Shown piece after piece: positions 30,642-37,613 of a DNA stretch of 37,613 bases; positions within the stretch are counted from its first letter, which is position 1, and each line of letters opens with the position of its first letter. A program made the translations under genes and the position numbers. A model generated the notes under the pieces. It did no database searches and was not told the origin of the DNA. It worked only from the letters and a program-made list of their open reading frames with translations. The DNA is from CAZCFB01 sp964511535 (GTDB lineage: Bacteria; Myxococcota_A; Polyangia; GCA-2747355; CAZCFB01): positions 1 to 37,613 of the forward strand of contig CAZEFW010000085.1 of NCBI GenBank assembly GCA_964511535.1, written 5' to 3'.

Positions 30642-32528
30642 ATGTCCCACCTGCAAGAGAAGCTGGCCATGGCGGCCCGCCACCAGTCCGAGGGCCGGCT
30701 GCCCCAGGCCCGGCGGCTGTACGCCGAGGTGCTCGAGGAGCAGCCGGACTGCGTGGAGGCGATGCACCTGCTCGGCGTGCTGTTGCTGCAGGTGGGCCAG
30801 GTGGAGCAGGCGCTGGAGCTGGTGGGCAGAGCCGCCACCCTGAGCCCCGGCGACGCGGGGGTGCTCAACAGCCTGGGCCTGGCGTACCGGCATGGAGAGC
30901 AGCTGGACGAGGCCGAGGCGTGCTATCGCCGGGCCCTGGCCCTGGACGGCGAGGACCCGGCAGCGCACACCAACCTGGGCGAGCTGCTGGCCCAACGGGG
31001 AGCGCTGGAGCCGGCCGAGGCGGCCTTCGAGCGGGCCCTGGAGCTGGACGACGCGCACACCCAGGCGCTGTACAACCTGGCAGGCTTGCTCCACCGCCGG
31101 GGCGAAGCGGAGCGGGCGCTGGAGCTCTATAGGGAGGCCGAGAAGCAGTCGCCGGACGACTGGCAGATCCGGAGCAACCTGGGGCTGCTGCTCCGGGACA
31201 TGGGGCGGCTGGACGAGGCCGAGGCGAGCCTGCGCCGGGCGCTGATGATCGACCCGGGCAACCCGACGCTGTCGGTGAACCTGGCCTCGGTTCTGCTGGA
31301 CGCCGGCGACGCGGTGGAGGCCGAGAAGCTGTGCCTGGAGGCGGTGACCCTGGCGCCGGACAACCCGCTGGCCCAGCTAATCCTGGGGCGCAGCAGGCTC
31401 ACCAATGGCAACCAGGCCGGGGCGGTGCTGGCCCTGGTCAAGGCGATCTCGCTGCACCGGGAGCTGCCATCGGCCCATGCCATGTTGGGCGACGCCATGC
31501 GCATGGAGGGCCGCGTGGACAAGGCGCTGGAGTGTTACCAGCGCGCGCTGGATCTCGACCCAGAGGACCCCGCGGTGCGCTTCGCCCAGGCCGACGCGCA
31601 GCTGCTGACCGGCCAGCACCAGCTGGGCTTCGACGGGCTGGCCGCCCGCCGGGAGCTGCCCGCGGTGCGCGCGCGTCTGCCCCGCATCCCGCGGCCGCGA
31701 TGGCAGGGGCAGGACCTCTCCGGCGAGACCGTCCTGTTGCACGCCGACGGCGACCTGAGCGAGGCCCTGCTGCTGCTGCGCCACCTGCCCGGGGTGCAGG
31801 AGCGCGGCGGGCGGGTGCTGCTGGCGTGCCCGTCGCGCCTGGAGCGCCTGGCGGATTCGTCGGCGCTGGCCGACCAGCTGCTGCTGCCCGGCGAGGAGCC
31901 GCCGGACTACGCGGTGCACGCCGCGCTGGACGATCTGCCGCGGCTGCTGGGGGCAGAGCCCACGTCGGCGCCCGCGCCACCCTACCTGGCGCCGTCGGAG
32001 CTGCTCGCCGCTCAGTGGGCTCGGTACCTCGACAGCGGCGATCAGTTCGCGGTCGGGTTCCTCTGGAAGGGCGAGGGGAACCGGGCCGATCCGCACGAGC
32101 GGATCCCGGCCGACGCCTGGCGGGAGCTCTGGTCACTGGAGGGGACGCGCTGGGCCAGCCTGCAGTACGGCCTGACCGAGCAGGAGGCCCGGGACCTGGC
32201 CGCCGAGCCGCTGGTGGCGGACCTGGCCGCCCGGGTGAAGGACCTGGCCGACGCCCTGTGCGCCGCCGCCGCGCTGGACCTGGTGATCACCGCCGACACG
32301 GCCGTGGCCCACATGGCAGGCGCGGCCGGGCTGGAGGCATGGGTGGTGCTGCCCGCGGGGCCGGCCTGGTGCTGGGGGCTCGAGGGCGAGACCACGGCCT
32401 GGTACCCGTCGCTGCGGCTGTTCCGGCAGCGGAAGCATGGCGAGTGGGGCGAGGTGATGAAGCGGGTAGCCGAGGCGCTGCGTGCGCGGCTGGCGGAGCG
32501 CGGCGAAGGGGGAGTGCCGAGCGGCTAA
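30642..32528 (+). CDS. TPR protein with GT9-like glycosyltransferase C-terminus
   Basis: 628 aa from the ATG at 30642 (MSHLQEKLAMAARHQSEGRL); no Shine-Dalgarno is visible and the frame extends 20 codons upstream. About ten TPRs fill residues 1-330 (ALYNLAGLLHRRGEAERALE, QIRSNLGLLLRDMGRLDEAE). From about residue 370 a glycosyltransferase family 9-like domain begins with GETVLLHADGDLSEALLLLRHLP and ends with LDLVITADTAVAHMAGAAG and GETTAWYPSLRLFRQRKHGEW (both in part), the pattern of heptosyltransferase-like domains that follow TPRs in many bacterial proteins. The usual NDRRS-type stretch is altered to GEGNRADPHERIP. It probably glycosylates a protein or glycan, with TPRs recruiting the acceptor; activity is uncertain. 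Convergent with the type VI-associated block. Confidence 0.83.
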   Translation: MSHLQEKLAMAARHQSEGRLPQARRLYAEVLEEQPDCVEAMHLLGVLLLQVGQVEQALELVGRAATLSPGDAGVLNSLGLAYRHGEQLDEAEACYRRALALDGEDPAAHTNLGELLAQRGALEPAEAAFERALELDDAHTQALYNLAGLLHRRGEAERALELYREAEKQSPDDWQIRSNLGLLLRDMGRLDEAEASLRRALMIDPGNPTLSVNLASVLLDAGDAVEAEKLCLEAVTLAPDNPLAQLILGRSRLTNGNQAGAVLALVKAISLHRELPSAHAMLGDAMRMEGRVDKALECYQRALDLDPEDPAVRFAQADAQLLTGQHQLGFDGLAARRELPAVRARLPRIPRPRWQGQDLSGETVLLHADGDLSEALLLLRHLPGVQERGGRVLLACPSRLERLADSSALADQLLLPGEEPPDYAVHAALDDLPRLLGAEPTSAPAPPYLAPSELLAAQWARYLDSGDQFAVGFLWKGEGNRADPHERIPADAWRELWSLEGTRWASLQYGLTEQEARDLAAEPLVADLAARVKDLADALCAAAALDLVITADTAVAHMAGAAGLEAWVVLPAGPAWCWGLEGETTAWYPSLRLFRQRKHGEWGEVMKRVAEALRARLAERGEGGVPSG

Positions 32529-32678
32529 GCCGGACCGAGCCAGGCGAAGGGATCGATATCCCTGGCAAGGCGCGAGGATGGAGCTTGCTGGAGGCAAGTG
32601 ACTGACGAGCAACGCGGCCAGGGATTTCGAGGACGAGCCTGGCGAAGGGAGGCGTGCCCGATCGGTGCTCCCCCTTCG
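32504..32678. repeat. Large imperfect palindrome between convergent genes
   Basis: Outer arms CGAAGGGGGAGTGCCGAGCG (from 32504) and CGATCGGTGCTCCCCCTTCG (to 32678) are complementary at about 17 of 20 positions. Inside are hairpins GCCAGG...CCTGGC at 32539-32566 and 32617-32643, and a near-direct repeat GAGCCAGGCGAAGGGA (32537-32552) versus GAGCCTGGCGAAGGGA (32635-32650). The left arm covers the last codons of the TPR/GT9-like gene. It may serve as a bidirectional terminator or be a small palindromic mobile element. Confidence 0.5.
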
Positions 32679-32680
32679 AT

Positions 32681-33082
32681 TTACCGAAGGGCCATCACCT
32701 TGGTCTGGCCCGGGGCGATGGTGGCGCCCACGCCGTTGGGGGACATGCCGTTGTGGCCGGTGGGGTCCAGCAGGCGGGTGGCGGGCATGCCCTTGAGCAG
32801 CAGCACGGTGCTGCCCATCATGTGCCTGGTGGGTCCCATGACCATGCCCGAGGCCACGCCCATGGCCACGCCGGCGTTGTCGCCGTTGCTCATGGGGGGC
32901 ATGGATCCCAGGTTCAGCGCCGGGCCCGCGCCCATGATGATGGTGTAGCAGGCGGGCACCGCCGTGGGCGGCAGGGAGGTGTTGGGGTACGGGATCGGCA
33001 CCGGCCCCGCGGGCGTGGGCGTGTTGCACACGTCGGGGAAGCAGAAGTTGTTGCCGCCGGCCAGGCAGTTGACGAAGGGCAT
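32681..33082 (-). CDS. PAAR-like protein (DUF4150)
   Basis: 133 aa. The sequence NFCFPDVCNTPTPAGPVPIPYPNTS, SNGDNAGVAMGVASGMVMGPTRHM and GMPATRLLDPTGHNG (first item quoted in part by motif) are features of DUF4150/PAAR-like proteins, which cap the VgrG spike of type VI secretion systems or carry toxins there. The PAAR-like domain fills the whole protein; no toxin domain is fused. AGGAGAG lies eight bases before the ATG. It is the last gene of a DUF2169-pentapeptide-DUF3540-DUF4150 block. Any effector must lie elsewhere, perhaps beyond the right edge, because the next gene is convergent and unrelated in type. Confidence 0.88.
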   Translation of the reverse strand: MPFVNCLAGGNNFCFPDVCNTPTPAGPVPIPYPNTSLPPTAVPACYTIIMGAGPALNLGSMPPMSNGDNAGVAMGVASGMVMGPTRHMMGSTVLLLKGMPATRLLDPTGHNGMSPNGVGATIAPGQTKVMALR

Positions 33083-33094
33083 CAGCGAACTCTC

Positions 33095-33748
33095 CTATCC
33101 CATGATGATCTGGCGGCCGTCCACGCGGACATCCTTGCGCGCGCGGGTGACCGAGTACTCGCTCTGGTTCGTGTGCACGCCGTCCACCTCCTGCTGCAGG
33201 GTGCCGGCGCGCTGGCGGTCCAGGCCCTCGACGGTGGTGGCGCGCAGCTTGAAGCGGCCGAGCATGCGGTCCACGGCGCTGTCGGCCATGCCGGCCCGCA
33301 GGCTCACCTGGTCCCAGACGGCCCGGGCCACCTTGCCTGCGAGGGTGGCGTTGTCCACCATCACCCGGCCCACGGCCGCGGTGAGGTTCAGGCCCGCGGC
33401 GGTGAGGTTGATCTCCCCCGGGGTTCGCAGGTCCACGCCGTCACGGGCGCTGACCCGCAGGCGGCCGCCGGGCGCGCTCAGGGCGGCGTCGCCGTCCAGC
33501 TCCAGGCGCCGCTCGCCGTCGCCCGACCGCTCAAGCACGGCGGTGACGTAAGCGCGGCCGCTGTCCATCAGCGCCGCCAGCACCTCGTCGCCCGGCTCGG
33601 GGGCCAGCAGGCAGCTCTCGGCCCGGCGGGCCTGCAGGACCTCTCCGCCAAGCTCCACGGTGAGCGCGCCGCCCTGCCCCACCGCCGTCACCACTGCCGC
33701 CGACAGCCGCGCGCCGTCGGGCATCATCGTCTTCGCCAGCTGGTTCAT
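33095..33748 (-). CDS. DUF3540 protein, type VI secretion-associated
   Basis: 217 aa. The N-terminus (VVTAVGQGGALTVELGG, AESCLLAPEPGDEVLAAL) forms a small beta-domain, followed by beta-rich repeats (RLRVSARDGVDLRTPGEINLTAAGLNLTA, quoted by position about 95-123) and the C-terminal EVDGVHTNQSEYSVTRARKDVRVDGRQIIMG (about 186-216), which is typical of DUF3540. The beta-helical repeats recall the spike part of VgrG. Family members are found beside PAAR-like and DUF2169 genes, and probably help assemble or load effectors on the spike. GGAGGAAG precedes the ATG. It is 12 bp upstream of the PAAR-like gene and 16 bp downstream of the pentapeptide gene. Confidence 0.85.
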   Translation of the reverse strand: MNQLAKTMMPDGARLSAAVVTAVGQGGALTVELGGEVLQARRAESCLLAPEPGDEVLAALMDSGRAYVTAVLERSGDGERRLELDGDAALSAPGGRLRVSARDGVDLRTPGEINLTAAGLNLTAAVGRVMVDNATLAGKVARAVWDQVSLRAGMADSAVDRMLGRFKLRATTVEGLDRQRAGTLQQEVDGVHTNQSEYSVTRARKDVRVDGRQIIMG

Positions 33749-33764
33749 CGTCTTCCTCCGTCCA

Positions 33765-34826
33765 TCACTTGCCGGGCGGTCGCCAGTTCTCGGCCGCCGC
33801 CAGGTCGGGATCGGTCTCGCGGGCTGCGCCCCGGTTGGCGCCCATCCACCCGGTGCTGCCGTCTTCCTGGATCCGGTGCAGGTTGGTGAAGGTCAGGTCC
33901 GCGCCGCCCAGCTGCGCCCCGCGCAGGTTCGCGTGGGACAGCACCGCGTGGGACAGGCTGGCCTTGCCCAGGCGCGCGCCCGACAGGTTGGCCTTCGCCA
34001 GGTACGCCTCGGGCAGCCGGGCGAACGCGAGCACCGCGCCGGACAGGTCCGCGCCCTGCAGCACCGCCTGCTGCAGATCTGCGCTGGTGAGGTCCGCGCC
34101 AGACAGATCTGCCTCCACCAGCTGCAGCTGGTGACCCTTGATGCCTGACAGGTTTGCGCCCGACAGGTTCGCGCCGGTGCAGCCGGCCCGGTTCAGGTCC
34201 GCCCCCTCCAGGTTGGCGCCCGACAGGTCGGCGCCGGTGAGCTGGGCCAGGGTCAAGTCCAGGCCCGACAGGTCCATGCCGCTGAGCTTCGAGCCCAGCA
34301 GGACGCTCTCGCGCAGGTCGGCGCCGGCCAGCTTCACCACCGTCAGGTCCAAATCCTTGAAGACCGCCTTGCCCAGCACGGCGCCCGAAAGGTCCACGCC
34401 GTCGAGGGTGCAGCCGTCGAACACGGTGCGGGGGAGCTTCGCCCCGGCCAGGGTGGCGTCGGTCAGGTCACAGCCCTTGAAGGCGCACATCTCCAGGGCC
34501 GCGCTGGTCAGGTCCGCGTGGGCCATATCGGCCTCGTTGAACACGGCCATCTCCAGCCGCGCGCCGGCCAGGCGGGCCGCCTTCAGGTCGCCCTTGTTGA
34601 AGATGGCGCCCTCGATCTCCGCGCCCTCCAGGTTCACCGCCCCGAGGTCGCACGCGTTGAAGATCGGCCGCTCGCCGGTGGCGCCGGACAGGTCCGCGCC
34701 CTGCAGGTTGCACGAGGAGAAGATCGCCTCGGTCAGGTCGGCCCCGCACAGATCAGCCCCGGACAGGTCCTCTTCGTGCAGGGGCATGCCAGCAGCGAGC
34801 TGTTCCTTGATCTCGGCGCCGGTCAT
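33765..34826 (-). CDS. Pentapeptide-repeat protein, type VI-associated
   Basis: 353 aa. Nearly all of it (about residues 15-320) consists of A(D/N)LXX pentapeptides, such as DLSGADLCGADL and ANLSGARLGKASL, which form a right-handed quadrilateral beta-helix. The first half mixes in longer units with F or V (EMAVFNEADMAHADL). The C-terminus (GWMGANRGAARETDPDLAAAENW) is not repetitive. Its ATG overlaps the upstream stop (ATGA at 34823-34826), so it is translated with the DUF2169-pentapeptide protein, whose own C-terminus has the same repeat. The role is unknown; in these clusters such proteins may be chaperones, adaptors or cargo. Confidence 0.9.
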   Translation of the reverse strand: MTGAEIKEQLAAGMPLHEEDLSGADLCGADLTEAIFSSCNLQGADLSGATGERPIFNACDLGAVNLEGAEIEGAIFNKGDLKAARLAGARLEMAVFNEADMAHADLTSAALEMCAFKGCDLTDATLAGAKLPRTVFDGCTLDGVDLSGAVLGKAVFKDLDLTVVKLAGADLRESVLLGSKLSGMDLSGLDLTLAQLTGADLSGANLEGADLNRAGCTGANLSGANLSGIKGHQLQLVEADLSGADLTSADLQQAVLQGADLSGAVLAFARLPEAYLAKANLSGARLGKASLSHAVLSHANLRGAQLGGADLTFTNLHRIQEDGSTGWMGANRGAARETDPDLAAAENWRPPGK

Positions 34827-37613
34827 GCGCGGCCTCCCCTGACCTGAGCCAGCTTGCAGCGGGTGATCTTCGCCCCGGCCAGGTTGATCTGCTCGCCGGT
34901 GACGTGCAGCGCGTTGGTTTCATACAGCTGCGCTCCGGAAAGGTCGACGCGGGTCAGCTCCGCGCCCATGACCGAGGCGCCGTGCAGGTTGGCCCGGGCC
35001 ATGTTGGCGCCGGTGAGGGTGGCGTACTCGAACCGCGCGCCCGTGCCGTCGCTGCCGCTGGCGTCGGCGTCGGTGAGGTCAGCCCCGGTGAAGTCGCCCC
35101 GGGTGAGGTTGGCGCCGGTCAGGTCGGCTCGCTGCAGGGCCGCCTCGCGGAAGTTGGCGTCGGTGAAGTCCGCGCCGCTCGCCTTCGCGCCGGTGAAGTC
35201 GATCTTCATGGGCGCGGACAGGTGGGCCGCGGCCACGCCCTCCAGGCAGAGCCCGGCCCCGGCGATCTCCACCAGCGTGGCGTGAGCCAGGGTCGCGCCG
35301 GACAGGTCTGCCTGCTCCAGGCTGCACTGCAGGAACGTCGCCTTCTCCAGGTTCGCCCCGGCCAGGTTGCTGCCGGTGAAGTCGCACTTGAGGAAGGTCA
35401 CCTCCGCGGCCTGCAGCCCGGAGAGGTTCGCCTCCACGAAGCAGGCCTCCTGCACCATGTCCACCTCGGACAGGTCAGCGCCCGACATGTCGGCCCCTGT
35501 CAGGTCCGAGAAATCCAGGGTGGCGCCCTTGAGGTTCGCCCGCCCGAGCTTCGCGCCCTTCAGGTCCGCCTTGCCCAGGTTGGCGCCGGACAGGTCCGCC
35601 CCGGCAAGCACGGCCCCGGCCAGGGCCGCGTGGGCCAGGGTGACGCCGGCGAGGTCCTTGCCCGAAAGGTCGGCCCCCTCCAGGGACGCGCCGGCCATGC
35701 TCTGCCCCGCCAGGTCGTCCGAGGCCGGGTCCACCACCGGCGGCTGCTCCGGCTGCGGCGCATGGTGCGCCACCTCGTGCATCATCTGCTTCAACTCCGG
35801 GTCCATGTCCCCCGATCCCCCTCCCAATCCCGATCCCGCTCCCCCTCCCCCTCCCAATCCCGATCCCGATCCCGATCCCAACCCNNNNNNNNNNGCCGCC
35901 TCCCCCTGCGGCTTCCCCTCCCCCTCCCCCGCGCCCCCTCCCGCTCCCCCTCCCGATCCCCCTCCCCCACCCAGGGCGATGCCCGCCTCGATGTCCGCCT
36001 GGTGCGGCGCCATGCCGGCCCGCACCCTCGCCATGCCCTCATCCACCTGCTCGGCCCCGGCATGGACCTGCCCCAGCTGGCCCAGGGTGGCGGCCAACGC
36101 CGGCATCGGCGTCACCTGGGCCTCGGCCTTCTTGGCGTCGTAGTCGATGCCCATCTCCCGGGCCATCTCACGCGCGTCGGCCTCGGCCGCGTCGAAGTCC
36201 GCGTCGGCCTTCTGCTCCAGCTTCTTTCCCAGCGCCTCCATCTGGGCCTGGATCACCTCCAGCTTCGCCGCCAGCTGCTCGGCGTAGGCCATGGCCGGGC
36301 CAGCTTCGGCCATGGAGTTGACCGGCGGGATCTGCAGGTCCACCGTGGGCGACAGCGTCTGCTCCAGGGTGTTGGACGGCCGGTACGCGTCGATGTCCAC
36401 GTCCACGCCGATCTCCTTCAGGTTGGGCAGCAGCGCGTCGATGTCATCCCTGAACGGCGCCAGGTCCTGGTCGAATTGGGCGTCCATCTGCGCGTCCAGA
36501 TCCACGCCCATCTTCTCGGCCTCCACCCGCGCCCTGGCCACCTCCGCGCGGGTCTTCTCCATGGCCTTATCCTGTGCCTGCTGCACCGGCCCGGGCAGGG
36601 GCTTCGGTGCCGGCGCGGCGCGGTTGGCGGCCTGGCCGACCATGGCCTCGGCCGCCTTCGCCGCCTCGGGGGGCGCCAGATCGCTCATGTCCACCATGGC
36701 GGCCATGGCGGTCTTCTCGTTCAGGCGTCGGTCCAGCGCCGCGCGGTACGCCTCGGGGGGCCGGACGTCGCCCCCCATGAGCTCGTGGGCCAGCACCAGG
36801 CTCTCCACCTCCCTGGCCACCAGGCTGCCCACCTCGGTGCTGCCGCGGTAGAGAACCAGCCCACGCATCTGGTCGGGGAAGAGCCACACCGTCTCGGCCA
36901 CCATGTCCAGCTCGCGCCAGTCGGGCGCGCCGCCCTTCTTGACCGTGGCGAAGCAACGCACCCGCCGCCCCGGCAGCCGGGTCTCGAAGCGGGAGGTGCC
37001 GGGCAGCAGGTTGTAGAGCACCACCCGCTCGTCGCCCTGGAAGTACCCCTCCTTCAGCTGCTGGTCAGCCGGCGCCATGTTGTAAAAGCCGGGGTTCGTA
37101 TCCCGCGGGTCCTCGGGGAACACGGTCCTCGCCCACCCCTCGTCCGCGGCGCCGAACAGGAGCTGGCGCGCCCGGTGTCGCGGCGCCAGCGGCCAAAAGC
37201 CGGCCACGGGCGCGTCGTCCCAGGGGGTCTTCATGGTGCGCTCGGGGTACTCCACCCGGGGCAGCGGCGAGCCAACCTTCAGGTCCGGCTTTCGGCCCCC
37301 TGGCAATAACCCGATCCCTTTTTCATTATCGGCGAAGCCCTCACCGCCGAAGCTCTGGTCCTGCGCCAAACGCAGCTCGGCAAACGGCGCGGGCTCGGTG
37401 AAGCTGAACCCGCCGCCCACGGTCGGCTTCCACACCCGCTGCCCGATGGCGCGCAGCTCCTTGGCCAGCGGCCCCACCGCGAAGCCGACCCGGCTGATGC
37501 CCACCGGCTCTTCACCGGGCACATGGCAGGTGCCCAGCAGCAGCGCCTCCCCCCGGACCTTGGGTCGCCCCTCGTCCAGCGCAAGGTCCTCCCCAAGCTC
37601 CCCGGGAACCACC
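34823..37613 (-). CDS. DUF2169 - helical linker - pentapeptide repeat protein, N-terminus cut by window edge
   Basis: At least 929 residues. The frame is open at the right edge and begins inside a DUF2169 domain, so the apparent GTG at 37612 is not a true start. DUF2169 covers about the first 275 visible residues (IGQRVWKPTVGGG, DPRDTNPGFYNMAPADQQL, EVGSLVAREVESLVLAHE). Residues about 280-560 are charged helix and probable coiled coil, followed by a Gly/Ser/Leu stretch coded by a hexamer array with a 10-N gap, then pentapeptide repeats (about 640-925). DUF2169 proteins accompany PAAR-like and VgrG genes and may act as effector adaptors. The stop overlaps the next start. Reading frame is kept across the N run, but its true length is unknown, so the linker length is not reliable. 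Confidence 0.85.
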   Translation of the reverse strand, partial: VVPGELGEDLALDEGRPKVRGEALLLGTCHVPGEEPVGISRVGFAVGPLAKELRAIGQRVWKPTVGGGFSFTEPAPFAELRLAQDQSFGGEGFADNEKGIGLLPGGRKPDLKVGSPLPRVEYPERTMKTPWDDAPVAGFWPLAPRHRARQLLFGAADEGWARTVFPEDPRDTNPGFYNMAPADQQLKEGYFQGDERVVLYNLLPGTSRFETRLPGRRVRCFATVKKGGAPDWRELDMVAETVWLFPDQMRGLVLYRGSTEVGSLVAREVESLVLAHELMGGDVRPPEAYRAALDRRLNEKTAMAAMVDMSDLAPPEAAKAAEAMVGQAANRAAPAPKPLPGPVQQAQDKAMEKTRAEVARARVEAEKMGVDLDAQMDAQFDQDLAPFRDDIDALLPNLKEIGVDVDIDAYRPSNTLEQTLSPTVDLQIPPVNSMAEAGPAMAYAEQLAAKLEVIQAQMEALGKKLEQKADADFDAAEADAREMAREMGIDYDAKKAEAQVTPMPALAATLGQLGQVHAGAEQVDEGMARVRAGMAPHQADIEAGIALGGGGGSGGGAGGGAGEGEGKPQGEAXXXXGLGSGSGSGLGGGGGAGSGLGGGSGDMDPELKQMMHEVAHHAPQPEQPPVVDPASDDLAGQSMAGASLEGADLSGKDLAGVTLAHAALAGAVLAGADLSGANLGKADLKGAKLGRANLKGATLDFSDLTGADMSGADLSEVDMVQEACFVEANLSGLQAAEVTFLKCDFTGSNLAGANLEKATFLQCSLEQADLSGATLAHATLVEIAGAGLCLEGVAAAHLSAPMKIDFTGAKASGADFTDANFREAALQRADLTGANLTRGDFTGADLTDADASGSDGTGARFEYATLTGANMARANLHGASVMGAELTRVDLSGAQLYETNALHVTGEQINLAGAKITRCKLAQVRGGRA
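35811..35970. repeat. Degenerate GGGNNC-type hexamer array interrupted by a sequence gap
   Basis: On the minus strand 6-bp units such as GGGATC, GGGATT, GGGAGC and GGGAGG repeat on both sides of the N run and are read as Gly-Ser, Gly-Ile/Leu and Gly-Gly type dipeptides. The unit family is the same as at 1-92, but relative to the gene it is read from the opposite strand. Confidence 0.75.
35885..35894. other. Assembly gap of 10 N
   Basis: Ten unknown bases lie inside the hexamer array. The position indicates an assembly break caused by the repeat, and the number is probably a placeholder. Confidence 0.95.

Noticed and set aside
34904..37309. 801-codon plus-strand open frame
   Set aside because: Antisense to the DUF2169-pentapeptide gene; its apparent repeats mirror the pentapeptide codons.

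Overview
The window is GC-rich and densely coded. It looks like a chromosomal piece of a Myxococcota (former Deltaproteobacteria) genome, probably a draft or metagenome scaffold because it contains a run of 10 N. The lineage call rests on a Glt/AgmX-type envelope gene cluster related to the Myxococcus gliding machinery, several lipoproteins with Asp/Gly/Lys/Pro-rich repeat linkers and C-DG-DNDGD type motifs, a MYXO-CTERM-like C-terminus, and a DUF2169/DUF3540/PAAR-like block common in this group.

Layout. (1) 1-885: left-truncated six-TM protein on the minus strand, ending in a DP/AP/EP tail. (2) 1023-10211, minus: five envelope genes in the order TPR protein, very large TPR protein, TPR lipoprotein, small CglF/GltF-like protein, FHA-TM-TonB-like protein. 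The last four match the order gltD-gltE-gltF-gltG, and the first may be GltC-like. (3) 10592-11020, plus: Cys-rich lipoprotein. (4) 11156-14543, minus: rpsP-khpA-rimM-trmD-rplS-yraN, with trmD fused to a second RNA methyltransferase domain. (5) 14745-18299, plus: two ATPase/permease pairs of ABC-2 type, joined by overlapping stop/start codons. (6) 18470-22107, plus: small exported protein, repeat-rich lipoprotein, and a secreted alpha-barrel/Ig protein with a MYXO-CTERM-like anchor. (7) 22241-26527, plus: RND efflux adaptor and pump without a TolC gene nearby. (8) 26687-30558: orphan NarL-type response regulator, cytochrome-like lipoprotein, two unrecognised proteins and a VWA lipoprotein. (9) 30642-32528, plus: TPR protein with a GT9-like C-terminus. 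(10) 32681-37613, minus: type VI secretion-associated block of DUF2169-pentapeptide, pentapeptide, DUF3540 and PAAR-like genes, cut by the right edge.

The most unusual signal is not a gene. Four copies of a 42-bp A-rich element, each exactly six heptamers of the RRAACAA type, lie at 13253-13294, 17478-17519, 22067-22108 (plus strand) and 22141-22182 (minus strand). Two are read through as unrelated protein C-termini that share the peptide RNKKQ. Other short-period arrays occur as well: heptamers of the NNNRACT and CTCAAGY types, and hexamers of the GGGNNC and TCCACG types. They sit in intergenic gaps, protein tails and one interdomain linker, and one of them appears to supply a promoter -35 box. 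Together they suggest an active population of short tandem repeats that inserts or expands at gene ends.

All functional statements come from reading motifs and gene order; no database search was run.
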